Positions 16,764 through 27,200 of a stretch of 64,000 bases of DNA are shown one piece after another. The position numbers and the translations under genes are program-made. The DNA lies in assembly GCA_028717785.1 (NCBI GenBank), contig JAQUND010000004.1, positions 35,764-99,763 of the forward strand, read 5' to 3'. The DNA comes from Candidatus Nanoarchaeia archaeon. GTDB lineage: Archaea > Nanoarchaeota > Nanoarchaeia > SCGC-AAA011-G17 > JAFCDX01. Position 1 is the first letter of the stretch. Each line of letters opens with the position of its first letter. A model generated the notes under the pieces. It searched no databases, was not told where the DNA came from, and was given only the letters and a program-made list of their open reading frames with translations.

Positions 16764-18668
16764 ATGGCAAATATATTAGATGAAATAATGAAACTTCTTT
16801 CTGATAAAGATAGAACTAATATTAGTGAATCTTATTTTGAAGGAGCAAATATAGTACTTTATACTAAAGATAGAAACTTTTTCTTAGATAATAATGGAGC
16901 AATAAAAGATATTGTTGATAAAATTAAAAAAAGAGTTGAATTGAGAGCAGATCCTTCTATATTATTAGATCAAGATAATTCAAGAAAAATTATTGAAAAA
17001 TTACTTCCAGAGGAAACTGGAATTGGTAATGTTATTTTTGATACTCAAAGATCTGTTGTTATAATTGAAGTTAAAAAACCTGGGTTAGCAATAGGAAAAT
17101 CAGGAGCATTATTAAAAGAAATTAAAAAACAAATTTTTTGGATTCCAATAATTAAAAGAACTCCATCATTAAAATCAACTATAATTGAAAATATAAGAAA
17201 TGTTTTATATGAAAATAATGATTACAGAAAAAAATTCTTAAATAAAGTTGGAAAGAGAGTTTATGAAGGTTATACTAGAGAAAGAAAACGTGAATGGGTA
17301 AGAGTTAGTTTTTTAGGTGGAGCAAGAGAGGTTGGAAGATCATGTTTATTATTACAAACTCAAGAATCAAGAATTTTAATGGATTGTGGAATTAACGTTG
17401 CTGCTCCTGAAAGTGATGCATATCCTTTCTTAGATGCACCTGAATTTAAATTAGAAGATATAGATGCAATTATTGTAACTCACGCTCATATTGATCATAT
17501 TGCTATGGTTCCTTTATTGTATAAATATGGATACACAGGACCAACTTATGTTACAGAACCAGTAAGAGATATTATGGCTTTGTTATGTCTTGATTATATT
17601 GAAATTGCTCAAAAAGATGCAAAAAAAGCACCTTATTCAAGTACAGATATAAAAAATATGGTTAAACATACTATTTGTTTAGATTATGAAGAGGTTACTG
17701 ATATTACTCCTGATGTTAGATTAACATTGTATAATTCAGGACACGCAATTGGAGCTGCAATGGCTCATTTACATATTGGAGAAGGATTACATAATTTATT
17801 GTATACTGGGGATATGAATTATGAAACTACAAATTTACTTGCACCAGCTGAAACAAGATTCCCAAGATTAGAAACTTGTATTATTGAAGGAACTTATGGT
17901 GGTTCAGATGATAAAACAACAACAAGAGATGAATCTGAAGAAAAATTAATTCAAGTTATTAAAGAAACTGTTGCTAAAAATGGAAAAATATTAATGCCTA
18001 TTTTAGGAGTAGGAAGATCACAAGAAATAATGTTAATAATTGAAAGAATTATAAGAGAAAATAAAATAGAAAAATTACCTATATATATACAAGGAATGGT
18101 TTGGGATGTTACAGCAATTCATACTGCATATCCTGATTTTTTTAATATGAAAGTTAAGAAACAAATTTTCCATCAAGATAATAATCCATTCTTATCTGAA
18201 GTTTTCAAAAGAGTTGGATCACAAAAAGAAATGGAACAAGTTATGAACGATTCTGGTCCTTGTATAATCATGGCAACTTCTGGTATGATGACTGGTGGAG
18301 CATCAGTTGAATATTTTAAAAAATTTGCAGATAATCCAAATCATGCTTTAGTATTTACTTGTTATCAAGGTGAAGGTTCATTAGGAAGAAAATTAGAACA
18401 CGGAGAAAAACAAGTTAATTTAGGTGGAATGGATAGACCTGAAATTTATAATGTAAAAATGGCAGTTCATTCTATTAAGGGATTTTCTGGACATTCAAAT
18501 AGAGAACAATTACTTAATTTTATTTCTAGATTAGAACCTAGACCAAAAAAAGTTATTGTTGTTCATGGAGAAAGTTCTAAATGTTTAGATCTTGCAAGTT
18601 CTATACATAAATTAAATAGAATTGAAACTAATGCACCTAAGAATTTAGAAGTTATAAGATTAAGGTAA
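16764..18668 (+). CDS. fttA: aCPSF1/FttA: beta-CASP ribonuclease and transcription termination factor
   Basis: Archaeal homologue of the eukaryotic 3'-end nuclease CPSF73; known to cut nascent RNA after U-tracts and end transcription. 634 residues: N-terminal KH domains (about 1-170, including the KPGLAIGKSGALLKEIKKQI KH loop), a metallo-beta-lactamase domain with HAHIDH metal ligands at 240-245, the beta-CASP domain (ESGTYG-like EGTYGGSDD, ILMPILGVGRSQE) and the C-terminal SGHSNREQLL and VHGE motifs. Full length and motifs intact. Its targets would include the T-rich tracts after the genes in this window. Confidence 0.95.
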   Translation: MANILDEIMKLLSDKDRTNISESYFEGANIVLYTKDRNFFLDNNGAIKDIVDKIKKRVELRADPSILLDQDNSRKIIEKLLPEETGIGNVIFDTQRSVVIIEVKKPGLAIGKSGALLKEIKKQIFWIPIIKRTPSLKSTIIENIRNVLYENNDYRKKFLNKVGKRVYEGYTRERKREWVRVSFLGGAREVGRSCLLLQTQESRILMDCGINVAAPESDAYPFLDAPEFKLEDIDAIIVTHAHIDHIAMVPLLYKYGYTGPTYVTEPVRDIMALLCLDYIEIAQKDAKKAPYSSTDIKNMVKHTICLDYEEVTDITPDVRLTLYNSGHAIGAAMAHLHIGEGLHNLLYTGDMNYETTNLLAPAETRFPRLETCIIEGTYGGSDDKTTTRDESEEKLIQVIKETVAKNGKILMPILGVGRSQEIMLIIERIIRENKIEKLPIYIQGMVWDVTAIHTAYPDFFNMKVKKQIFHQDNNPFLSEVFKRVGSQKEMEQVMNDSGPCIIMATSGMMTGGASVEYFKKFADNPNHALVFTCYQGEGSLGRKLEHGEKQVNLGGMDRPEIYNVKMAVHSIKGFSGHSNREQLLNFISRLEPRPKKVIVVHGESSKCLDLASSIHKLNRIETNAPKNLEVIRLR

Positions 18669-18669
18669 T

Positions 18670-18680
18670 GTTTATATATT
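18670..18680 (+). promoter_or_regulatory. TATA box of tRNA-Ser
   Basis: GTTTATATATT directly after the fttA stop codon, centred about 28 bases before G1 of the tRNA. Confidence 0.6.
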
Positions 18681-18740
18681 AAAAATAGTTCTTTTTATTA
18701 ATGCCGAGGTCGCATAACCTGGTATTGCGCGAGATTGCTA

Positions 18741-18798
18741 TGAAAGCATATACTGATTCAATGCGTAAGCTAAATATGATGTTATATTCTCCGCAATT
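18741..18798 (+). other. tRNA-Ser canonical intron (37/38), 58 nt
   Basis: Central helix TTGC/GCAA with bulges TAT and TTA and outer helix CGAGA/TCTCG. Cutting after the second base of each bulge gives anticodon loop TTGCTAA (anticodon GCU). The inner helix is weak. Confidence 0.88.
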
Positions 18799-18830
18799 AT
18801 CTCGTGTCCTCACGGATGTGGGGGTTCAAA

Positions 18831-18875
18831 AGAGCTTTTCTTAGAAGAAAAGTTCGCAAAAGAAAACTCTGAAAG
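18831..18875 (+). other. tRNA-Ser T-loop intron (59/60), 45 nt
   Basis: Perfect bulge-helix-bulge: outer GGGGG/CCCCC, central TTCA/TGAA, bulges AAA and AGT, inner GAG/CTC, and an internal CTTTTCT/AGAAAAG hairpin. Splicing restores T-loop TTCAAAT. Confidence 0.9.
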
Positions 18876-18912
18876 TCCCCCCCTCGGCGTTTATTTATTA
18901 ATTCTTTTATAG

Positions 18913-18938
18913 TAGTAACAAATGGAAAGGTTTAAATA
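18913..18938 (+). promoter_or_regulatory. Extended BRE/TATA promoter
   Basis: TAGTAACAAATGGAAAGG followed by TTTAAATA, a copy of the recurrent promoter pattern, about 40 bases before the ATG at 18975. A CGGAGATATA stretch before the start gives a Shine-Dalgarno site. Confidence 0.6.
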
Positions 18939-18974
18939 ATTATATATTGTGACTATTTCGGAGATATATTTAAA

Positions 18975-19736
18975 ATGCCTGTTACAATAATTATGAGGGA
19001 TAAGAAAGGAAAATGTGTTGGCAATCCTATTTCAGATAAGGATCAAAATTGGAAAGGTTTAGAATCTACTATAGTCACACTTCATAATCTTCCTATAGAT
19101 AAAAGACATTGTAGTATCGAAATAACTTCAGAAGAAATAGAAGGTGACCTACTTTTGAATTATTTCAAAGTTTTAAACCCAGCTAACTTTCAGGGTATTA
19201 AAGTAAAAGGATCTTTTTCTAATCACTCAGGTAATTTTATTGGGGGGATTTATTTAGATAATGCCCAGATAAATAAAATGTATTTAGGCAGTATAATTGG
19301 ATACGAAGGTTATACTGAATATGCTGAAAGTATTATTAATGAATCAAATGCAGTCTTAACAGGAACAAAGTGTAATGAACTTCATATTCTAGGTCAAATT
19401 CGTGTTTTTGGTGATCTTAAATTGAATAATATGGATATTGGGTTATGTAGAATAGGTAATTATGATACAAAAAATAATGTAGATTTACCGATTATTTATA
19501 ATAGTGTTGATTTTAGTGGAACACATATAGATAATCTCCAATGGAAAAATGGAGTAGGAATAAAGGGAGGGAAGTTAAATCTTAATGGTACGATTATTGA
19601 AAACTGTATTTTTGAAAATATGAATTTTTTCACAGATAGAGGATTTAAACCTATCCAATACCAAATTAATGAAGAAACAAAATTACCTGATTCATTTAAG
19701 TATTACTTAGATAAGCATGCAATATTAAGTCAATAA
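18975..19736 (+). CDS. Hypothetical protein, possibly a beta-solenoid
   Basis: 253 residues with no signal peptide or membrane segment. The central part has successive short repeats of the kind seen in right-handed beta-solenoids or pentapeptide-like folds (FQGIKVKGSFSN, FIGGIYLDNAQINKMYLG, CNELHILGQIRVFGDLKLNN, KLNLNGTIIENCIFENMNF). Function unknown; polymerising cytoskeletal or scaffold roles are possible for such folds but are only conjecture. It has its own extended promoter and an SD-like GGAGATA. Confidence 0.6.
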   Translation: MPVTIIMRDKKGKCVGNPISDKDQNWKGLESTIVTLHNLPIDKRHCSIEITSEEIEGDLLLNYFKVLNPANFQGIKVKGSFSNHSGNFIGGIYLDNAQINKMYLGSIIGYEGYTEYAESIINESNAVLTGTKCNELHILGQIRVFGDLKLNNMDIGLCRIGNYDTKNNVDLPIIYNSVDFSGTHIDNLQWKNGVGIKGGKLNLNGTIIENCIFENMNFFTDRGFKPIQYQINEETKLPDSFKYYLDKHAILSQ

Positions 19737-19814
19737 AAGTGAACTTTTTTTAGTTAATTAAAATAATATAATTAAGCGATACTCTATTGTTTATATTATT
19801 TTCCCTAGGCGTAT

Positions 19815-20702
19815 TTAATTTCTTAAATAAGCATCTATAGGTTCAAAAATAGTTTGTTTTATTTCAATAGGTTGATTTGGATTAGAATTTGTTTTATAGT
19901 ACGCATATTCTTCTGCAAATCCTTCTTGTTCATTTGAATAAGCATAATTACTTGACAATAAATTATTTTCTTTTAGTAAATTATAATCATATTGCCATAT
20001 TTCTAAATTACTTGGATTATTAGCAAAGAAATTTTTATAAATAATATGACCAATTTCATGATAGATAACATTTACATTTTCGGTTCCATTGTAAATAATA
20101 ATGTAATCATATAATGTATAATATTCTCCAAGTATTTGTTTTTCTTCATTTGTTAAAATAGTTTCATCTTTAAAATAAAAAAATGGAATTCCTAATTTTG
20201 AATAATCTTCCTGATCATCTGCAATTTGAGAGAATAAAGGTTTCATTTTAGCATAAACAATTTCATTTTTGTAAAGAACTAAAGTTCCTTTGTAAGTTTC
20301 TTGTATTATTTTATTATTTTGAACAGTTTGTAAAGAATTAATTAATTGATTTAATTGTTGATCTTTATATTTAGTTTCTTCTTGTAATTTTGTTATTTCT
20401 TTAGTTGCGCTTATTAAAACATTATTTTTCTCTTGTATTTCTTGTCTATAATTAGTTACTTCTTTAGTTAAATTAGAAATTTTAGATTCTTTTTCTGTTA
20501 ATGTAGAATTAAGATAATCAATATGTTCTAATGAATTAGACAATTGTCCTGTAATAATATTAATTTGATTTCTTGCATTTTCTAATTCTATTCGTTGCTG
20601 ATCTATTAGATTACTTTTTATAGAATTATCATAAATTAAGTATGAAGTTAAAACTGTTAATAACATCAAAGTTGAAATAGCGAGGATATGTTTATTTTCC
20701 AT
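19815..20702 (-). CDS. Membrane-anchored coiled-coil protein with HExxH metallopeptidase domain
   Basis: 295 residues. An N-terminal transmembrane anchor (about 5-24), a coiled coil (about 30-125), then a domain with the zinc motif HEIGH in NVIYHEIGHIIY (near residue 211) and a candidate third ligand in EQEGFAEEYAYY about 50 residues later. The arrangement places the peptidase domain outside the cell. It sits beside two giant surface proteins, so processing of surface proteins is a reasonable guess. Catalytic motif present; family not identified. Confidence 0.7.
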   Translation of the reverse strand: MENKHILAISTLMLLTVLTSYLIYDNSIKSNLIDQQRIELENARNQINIITGQLSNSLEHIDYLNSTLTEKESKISNLTKEVTNYRQEIQEKNNVLISATKEITKLQEETKYKDQQLNQLINSLQTVQNNKIIQETYKGTLVLYKNEIVYAKMKPLFSQIADDQEDYSKLGIPFFYFKDETILTNEEKQILGEYYTLYDYIIIYNGTENVNVIYHEIGHIIYKNFFANNPSNLEIWQYDYNLLKENNLLSSNYAYSNEQEGFAEEYAYYKTNSNPNQPIEIKQTIFEPIDAYLRN

Positions 20703-20759
20703 AAGTTTATATATTTAAATTTATTTTTAAATCTTACTTAAATTTTTATTACTATGAGT

Positions 20760-20790
20760 TTCAATAGGTTATAGAAAGCTTTATATATTA
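20760..20790 (+). promoter_or_regulatory. BRE/TATA promoter of the beta-barrel-like gene
   Basis: TTATAGAAAGCTTTATATATT at about 20769-20789. Translation begins at 20835, so there is a leader of about 20 bases. Confidence 0.55.
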
Positions 20791-20834
20791 AATGTGATAC
20801 TATTTGTTAATGATAAATCAGTGGTGAATTATAA

Positions 20835-23800
20835 ATGGCTGAAGAAAACAAAAAAAAATCAAACCCTGAACCTAGTTTAGATCCAAAAAGTAAACCAAAA
20901 ACACATAGATTAAAAAATACTTTAATAGGTCTTTTAGCAGCAGGGATGTTATTTAGTGGAGGATTTGGTACTTATCAATATAATATTAATAAATGCGATA
21001 TTAAAAAAGGATTAATGGATACAATTGGTTGTATTTCTTCTGGTTTAATTTCAGGAAAACAAACTAATTCTAATACAAGTCTTTATGATGGATCTACAGA
21101 CGGATTATATAATGATTCTTCAATTTCAGATGGATATACTTTAAAAAAACCAAATGCAAAAATTAATCCAATAGCAAAAGCAATTGCTGATGGAGATAGT
21201 GTTAGTATTGATTCAAAAGGAAAAGTAACTATTATACCAAAACATAATTCAAATTCAACAACTAAACATAATTCAATTTCAATGGAAGGATATGCAATAA
21301 GATCACCAGGTATATATGGATATACAGAAGATAATGCAACACCAGGAACTGAAAATTATAAAGATAAAGAAGGAAAAGTTCATTTTGCAGAAGAAAAAGG
21401 ATTAGCTTACCAAGTGGATGGAAATACAATTCAGATTTTAGCAAATCAAATAGATGTTAATTATGGTAGTATTAATAGTGGTGGTCATTTAGTTAATGGT
21501 AATATTGTTAATGGTGGTTTAGAAGCAGTTATTTTTGATGAAGATGGAAAAACACTTAAAATTCCTTTAGATCAAAATGGATTTGGTTCTGGACAATTAG
21601 ATGATAATAATTATAGATTAGTTACAATTACTTCTCCACAAGCTCCAAAAGCTTCAGAAGAATATGCAAAAGAATTAATAATTGCATCAGCACCATTTAA
21701 TGAAAATATGAAAAATGTTAAAATTGAAAAAATGATTCAAAATGGTTATGTTTCACAAAATAATCAAACTAATGAAACAGCAAGTACTCAATCAGGTTCA
21801 ACATCAAGTGGAGAAATTTTATCAACATTGGAAGGTTCATCTTCAGAACCAACTACTTCAAATGGATCTAGTGTTACAAGTACTCAATCAGGTTCAACAA
21901 CTGAACCAACTATTGCAAATGTAATTGAAGGTTCAACTGAATATAATCCAACTATAGCAAATGGATCAACAACAAGTTCAGAACAATATGTTGCTCCAGT
22001 AGCACAATCAGGTTCAACTAGTGCACCAGAAGTTGCACCAGGTTCAACTTCAATAGAATATCAAGGTGCTCAATCAAATACTATTCAAAATTTAGCTCCA
22101 AGAATGTTACCTGGTTTTACAGGAACAGTACAAAAAGATCTACCAATTAAAGTACAATTAAGTGGTGAAGATCCAGAAGGAAATTTAATTAATTTTATTT
22201 TACTTCCTAATCAAGAAGATGAAGCAAATTTAAAAAAATATATGGATGATTATGGATTAAGTTTAGAACAACCAACTGCAACTGAAGGAAATATATCAAG
22301 ATTAAAATTAACTACACAAAAACCAGTACAACAAAATCTAGAAGTAAGAATTTGTGCTTGCGATCCAGACCATCAATTAAGTAATGTTAATTTTTCAGTA
22401 CAAGATCAATGTGGTCATTTTACAATTGGTCCAATTAATGATTATACTATATTACCTGAAACTATGGCAGGTTCAACTGTTCAATCAGGACAAATACAAG
22501 AAGAAACAATAGTTGAAAATAATCCTTATACTTTATCTATAAGACATAAAGATAGTTCAAATTTATTAGATTTAGAAAATTCAGAAAGTAATCCAAATGA
22601 TTTAAGAAGATTTTATATGAATCATGATACTTTTAATGGAGATTATATTATCCATGTAGATCCTACTGTAACAGATAATACACAATCTGCAAATGGTTTA
22701 TCTTTAGAATCTATAAATACTAAAATGCCTGAAATTTTAGAATTAACTGCTTTTACTGCAAATGGTTTATCTATAGAAGATAAATTAAAAGTTGAAAATG
22801 GAGAAGCAAGATTAAAAAGAAAAAATCTTAATGATGAATATGTTTCAATTATAATTAAAGATCCAGTTAGTCGTGATAAATTAGTTATTAAAACTGGAAC
22901 CGATGCTCCTGCTTATTTATTATATAATATGGATGGTGAATTAGTTGATCTTAAAAGAGTTGGTGGAGATGTAAATGATAATTCATTACCAGAAGGAAGA
23001 TATCAAGTAGTAAGAAATCCTGCTGAAATTCCATTACATGATACATTTAAAATTACAGTTAAACAAAATGGACAAGAAATTAAATTAGAAAATGATTCAA
23101 CTTTTAAATTTACTCCAGGAAGTAATTTTGAAATTTTATCCGAAGCGCATTCTGCTGAAGCAGATTTAGATAGATTTTATATAGAAGTACCAAAACAAGA
23201 TCAAAACAATCAAAATAGTAATAGTCAAAATTCTAATTCACAAAACAGTAATTCACAAAGTAATCAACAAAATAATAATTCATCTTCACAAAATTCTAAT
23301 CAATCAAGTTCACAAAGTAATAATCAACCAAATACACAAACAAATAGCAAACCAAATACAAATGCTAATTTAGTATCAAGAATTGATTTAGCTGCAGAAG
23401 CAGGTATAGGAAAATTACATTCAACTTATGATTTCCCAACTTCAGAAATGAGATTAAATGGAAATGAATTATTTACAAATATTGATGGAACTTATAGTTT
23501 TAATGATAAAAATAGAATTGGTGGAACAGTTGGATTTGCAAATTCAAATGTAGATATAGAAGATAATATTGGAAATTCAAAATCAAATGCATATAATATA
23601 GGAGCATATACAATTAATCAATTCCCTGTAGGTGCATTAGATGTAGAAACTTATGGGGGCTATAATAGAACATTTTCAGATATAAATACAGAAGTTTATC
23701 ATACAAAAGTAGATCAGTCTTTAACTAGAGATAGAATAATTGGGGATGCTTTAATTGGTCATGATAATTTAGGTTTAAATGTTGGTGGAGTTTATGATTT

Positions 23801-24245
23801 AAACAGTTTAGAACAAAAAGATCCACATTACGATGCTCATGGAACTGATTCAATGGTTTACATTGGTCCTTATATAGAAATTGATCCTTTAATGATAGAA
23901 ACATATTTCGAACAATATTCAAAATATAATGCAGAATTAGAAAAAAATTTAGTTGGTAATTCAGCTGGATTTTATTTAAGTTACGATTATCCAAAATTTA
24001 CAACTACAGTTTATGGTGAATTTCCAATATCAAATGATGATTTAAGAGTTAAAGATTTTGGTGTTGGAGTTTCTATACCAGTAATTAAAAATGAATTATA
24101 CCTTAATGCAAATGGTGGATATATGCAAGAATCATATAACGAAGGCAGAAATGACATTGATAATGAAGAAACATATGGTGCACTTGGATTAAGCACTGCA
24201 AAATATAATAACTTTAGACCAAATATGGTAAAAACATTACACTAA
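20835..24245 (+). CDS. Giant membrane-anchored surface protein ending in a beta-barrel-like domain
   Basis: 1136 residues. A basic N-terminal tail of about 27 residues precedes one transmembrane anchor (about 28-47). Then come a long Ser/Thr/Gly-rich region with repeats of QSGSTS and GSTTEP type (about 315-410), Ig-like segments and an extreme Gln/Asn/Ser-rich linker (about 788-845). The last 290 residues alternate polar and apolar residues in 9-12-residue strands with aromatic belts (AYNIGAYTINQF, SMVYIGPYIEIDP, AGFYLSYDYPKFTTTVYGEF, FGVGVSIPV). This resembles an outer-membrane or autotransporter barrel. It does not end in the aromatic residue typical of bacterial barrels. No family assigned; probably cotranscribed with the PKD giant. 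Confidence 0.7.
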   Translation: MAEENKKKSNPEPSLDPKSKPKTHRLKNTLIGLLAAGMLFSGGFGTYQYNINKCDIKKGLMDTIGCISSGLISGKQTNSNTSLYDGSTDGLYNDSSISDGYTLKKPNAKINPIAKAIADGDSVSIDSKGKVTIIPKHNSNSTTKHNSISMEGYAIRSPGIYGYTEDNATPGTENYKDKEGKVHFAEEKGLAYQVDGNTIQILANQIDVNYGSINSGGHLVNGNIVNGGLEAVIFDEDGKTLKIPLDQNGFGSGQLDDNNYRLVTITSPQAPKASEEYAKELIIASAPFNENMKNVKIEKMIQNGYVSQNNQTNETASTQSGSTSSGEILSTLEGSSSEPTTSNGSSVTSTQSGSTTEPTIANVIEGSTEYNPTIANGSTTSSEQYVAPVAQSGSTSAPEVAPGSTSIEYQGAQSNTIQNLAPRMLPGFTGTVQKDLPIKVQLSGEDPEGNLINFILLPNQEDEANLKKYMDDYGLSLEQPTATEGNISRLKLTTQKPVQQNLEVRICACDPDHQLSNVNFSVQDQCGHFTIGPINDYTILPETMAGSTVQSGQIQEETIVENNPYTLSIRHKDSSNLLDLENSESNPNDLRRFYMNHDTFNGDYIIHVDPTVTDNTQSANGLSLESINTKMPEILELTAFTANGLSIEDKLKVENGEARLKRKNLNDEYVSIIIKDPVSRDKLVIKTGTDAPAYLLYNMDGELVDLKRVGGDVNDNSLPEGRYQVVRNPAEIPLHDTFKITVKQNGQEIKLENDSTFKFTPGSNFEILSEAHSAEADLDRFYIEVPKQDQNNQNSNSQNSNSQNSNSQSNQQNNNSSSQNSNQSSSQSNNQPNTQTNSKPNTNANLVSRIDLAAEAGIGKLHSTYDFPTSEMRLNGNELFTNIDGTYSFNDKNRIGGTVGFANSNVDIEDNIGNSKSNAYNIGAYTINQFPVGALDVETYGGYNRTFSDINTEVYHTKVDQSLTRDRIIGDALIGHDNLGLNVGGVYDLNSLEQKDPHYDAHGTDSMVYIGPYIEIDPLMIETYFEQYSKYNAELEKNLVGNSAGFYLSYDYPKFTTTVYGEFPISNDDLRVKDFGVGVSIPVIKNELYLNANGGYMQESYNEGRNDIDNEETYGALGLSTAKYNNFRPNMVKTLH

Positions 24246-24268
24246 TAGTAAGTCAATAGAAAGGTAAA

Positions 24269-27200
24269 ATGAAATTTAGTTGGGGGTTAGTAGGAGTAAT
24301 AGTATTCGCTTTTTTAATAGTTTTAGCTCCAGTATTTTCAGCTGCTTCTGTTACAATTAATCCAGCAAATCCAACTGATAATGATGCTTTAACTTGTTTA
24401 ATAAATAATAATACAAAAAATTTTAATGCTCATTGGAAAGGTTCTGGGGTTACAAAACAAAATATTATTGCAAATCCATTACCTGCTTCAAAAACAAAAA
24501 TAGGTAAAGTAACTTGTGAAGCTTATGTTCCTAATCCAATAACTAAAGTTCCTGTTTTAGTTGGAAGTGCTTCTGTAAATATTTTAAATGGTCCTTCTTG
24601 TACAAATAATACTAATCCAGTATTTAATTTAACTAATTATAATATAAATCAAAATACTAGAGAAATGGTTAATTTGCAAAATTATCTTTTTGATCTAGAA
24701 AATAATAATGTTTCTTTAAGTGTTGTTAATGATACTAATGTAGATTGTTCAATTTCAAATAATATTTTAACAATACAATCAAATAATTATTATGGAAATG
24801 CTTCTTGTACAATTAGAGCAGCTGATTCATGTAATTATACTGATTATGTATTAAATGTGAATGTTAATTTTGTTGATACTACAGCACCAATTGTCTCTTT
24901 AATAGATCATGTTATTTTTGATGAAGATACAAATGCAACTTTAGATTTGAATAATTATGTTAATGATGTAGATAATAATAAATCAGAATTAACTTGGAAT
25001 TATACAAACAATCATAATATACAAATTAATATAATAAATAATGTTGTTACTTTTACTGCAGCAGCAAATTGGTCTGGACAAGAAGATATTACATTCACTG
25101 CTTATGATCCAGCTGGAAATTATGGACAAGATAATGTTAGAGTTATTGTTAATCCAGTTAACGATATGCCTTGGATTAATCCTGTTATTCCAGATCAAAC
25201 AGCAACAGAAGATGGTGCTCAATGGACTTTAGATTTAAAAAATTATCAACATGATGTTGAAGTTGGTCCATTAACTTGGTTAGTTTCAAATGTAGACAAT
25301 TCATTATTAAATATTATAATTGATAGTAATAATATAGCTGTATTTAATTTAGTTCCAAATAAACATGGAAATAATACAATAACATTTACTTTAAGAGATG
25401 CTTATGGTGCAAATGTTTCTCAAAATGTTTTAGTAACTGTAGATCATTTAAATCATGTTCCAGTTATAAATACATTCAGTCCAATTTTGAATTATTCTTT
25501 AAATGAAGGTAGTTCACAATTATTTACAATTACAGCATCAGATATAGATAGTGATAATTTAACATATTCATGGTTATTAGATGGAGTAGAAGTTTCTACT
25601 TTAAACAATTATACTTTTAATGCATTAAATGGACCAGAAACACATTCATTAATTGCAAATGTTTCAGATGGAATTTTATCTGCAAATATTAAATGGACAA
25701 TAAATGTTTTAAATGTTGTTCCAGTAATTAATGCTTCAGCAAATATAGTAAATGAATCACAAGCTACAATTGTAACAGCAACTGCAACTGATGCAGGTCT
25801 AAATGATACTATAAGATATTCATTTGATTTTAATAACGATGGTTCTTATGAAGTTTTAAATTCATTAAATAATATTGCAAATTATACTTGGAATGACAAT
25901 GGAAATTATCAAGTTAAAGTTGTTGCAGATGATCAAGATGGTGGAGTTGCTTCAATTATAATTAATGTACAAGTTCTTGATTTAAAACCAACTGCAGTAA
26001 TAACTGCTGATCCATTAGTACAAAATGAAGGAAGTTCATTAACATTCTATGGAAATAATTCATATTCATTTCCAGATACAATAAGTACATATGAATGGGA
26101 TTGGAATTACAATGGAATTAATTTCGTAGCACAAGATACAGGAATTAGTTCCAGTCATATTTGGATGGATAATGGAATCTATAATGTTGGATTGAGAGTA
26201 ATCGATGAAGATGGATCAACTAATATTAGTAATATAACTGTAACAATTAATGATTTAACACCAAGTGTAAATTTCAAATTTTCAAGTAATAATAGTTTTA
26301 TAGAACCAAGTACCGTTTCATTTATTGATAATAGTACTTCATTCCCAGATACAATTGTTTCATGGTCTTGGGATTTTAATAATGATTTAGTAGAAGATTC
26401 AAATATACAATATCCAACACATGATTTTATACAAAATGGAATTTATCCAGTAACTTTAACGGTTACAGATGAAGATGGTTCAAATAATTCAACAACAATG
26501 AATGTTGTAATTAATGATACTCATCCATTAATAACAAGTTTATCTGGAAATTTAAATATTTTAGAAGGAACTGAAGCAACATTTAATTCTTTAATAAAAA
26601 GTTATGATGGAATTGTTAATTATGAATGGAATTTCAATGATGGAAATGTAACTAATACTAATTTAGGAAATATAAATCATTTATTTGTACAAAATGGAAC
26701 TTATAATGTTGTATTAACTGTTTATGAAACAGATGGAGATTATAATACTTCAACTTGGAATATAACTGTTCAAGATACTTTACCACAAGTATTTATTAAT
26801 TCAAATGGAACATTTGTTGATGAAGGACAACCTTTACAATTTTATGGAAATAATTCAAATGCTTATGATGGAATACAATCTTACTTATGGAATTTTTCAG
26901 ATGGTTCAACAAGTAACTTAGTAAATCCAGTTCATGTATTTGTAAATGATGGAGTTTATGATGTTTATTTAACAATAACAGATAATGATAATAGTATTAA
27001 TGTAACAAGATTAAGTATTGCTGTTATGGATGTAAATCCACTTGCTAATTTTACATTTAATCCAGTAAATCCAATTGAAACAGATTTAGTTTCATTTAGT
27101 GATTTATCATATACATATGATAATATAACTAATTATTCATGGAATTTTGGAGATGGAAATACAACTTATTCAGTACAAAATCCAAGCCATAATTATGAAT

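Larger units (their letters stand above)
18703..18889 (+). tRNA. tRNA-Ser(GCU) with two introns
   Basis: Acceptor GCCGAGG (18703-18709) pairs with CCTCGGC (18882-18888), followed by discriminator G, the usual base for serine. The D-arm has loop AACCTGGTA. Anticodon stem CGAGA/TCTCG holds loop TTGCTA-A interrupted after position 37 by a 58-nt intron (18741-18798). A long variable arm (18805-18819, GTCC/GGAT stem) fits a type II serine tRNA. T-stem GGGGG/CCCCC holds loop TTCAAA-T, interrupted by a 45-nt intron (18831-18875). The spliced product is 84 nt. CCA is not encoded. Confidence 0.94.
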
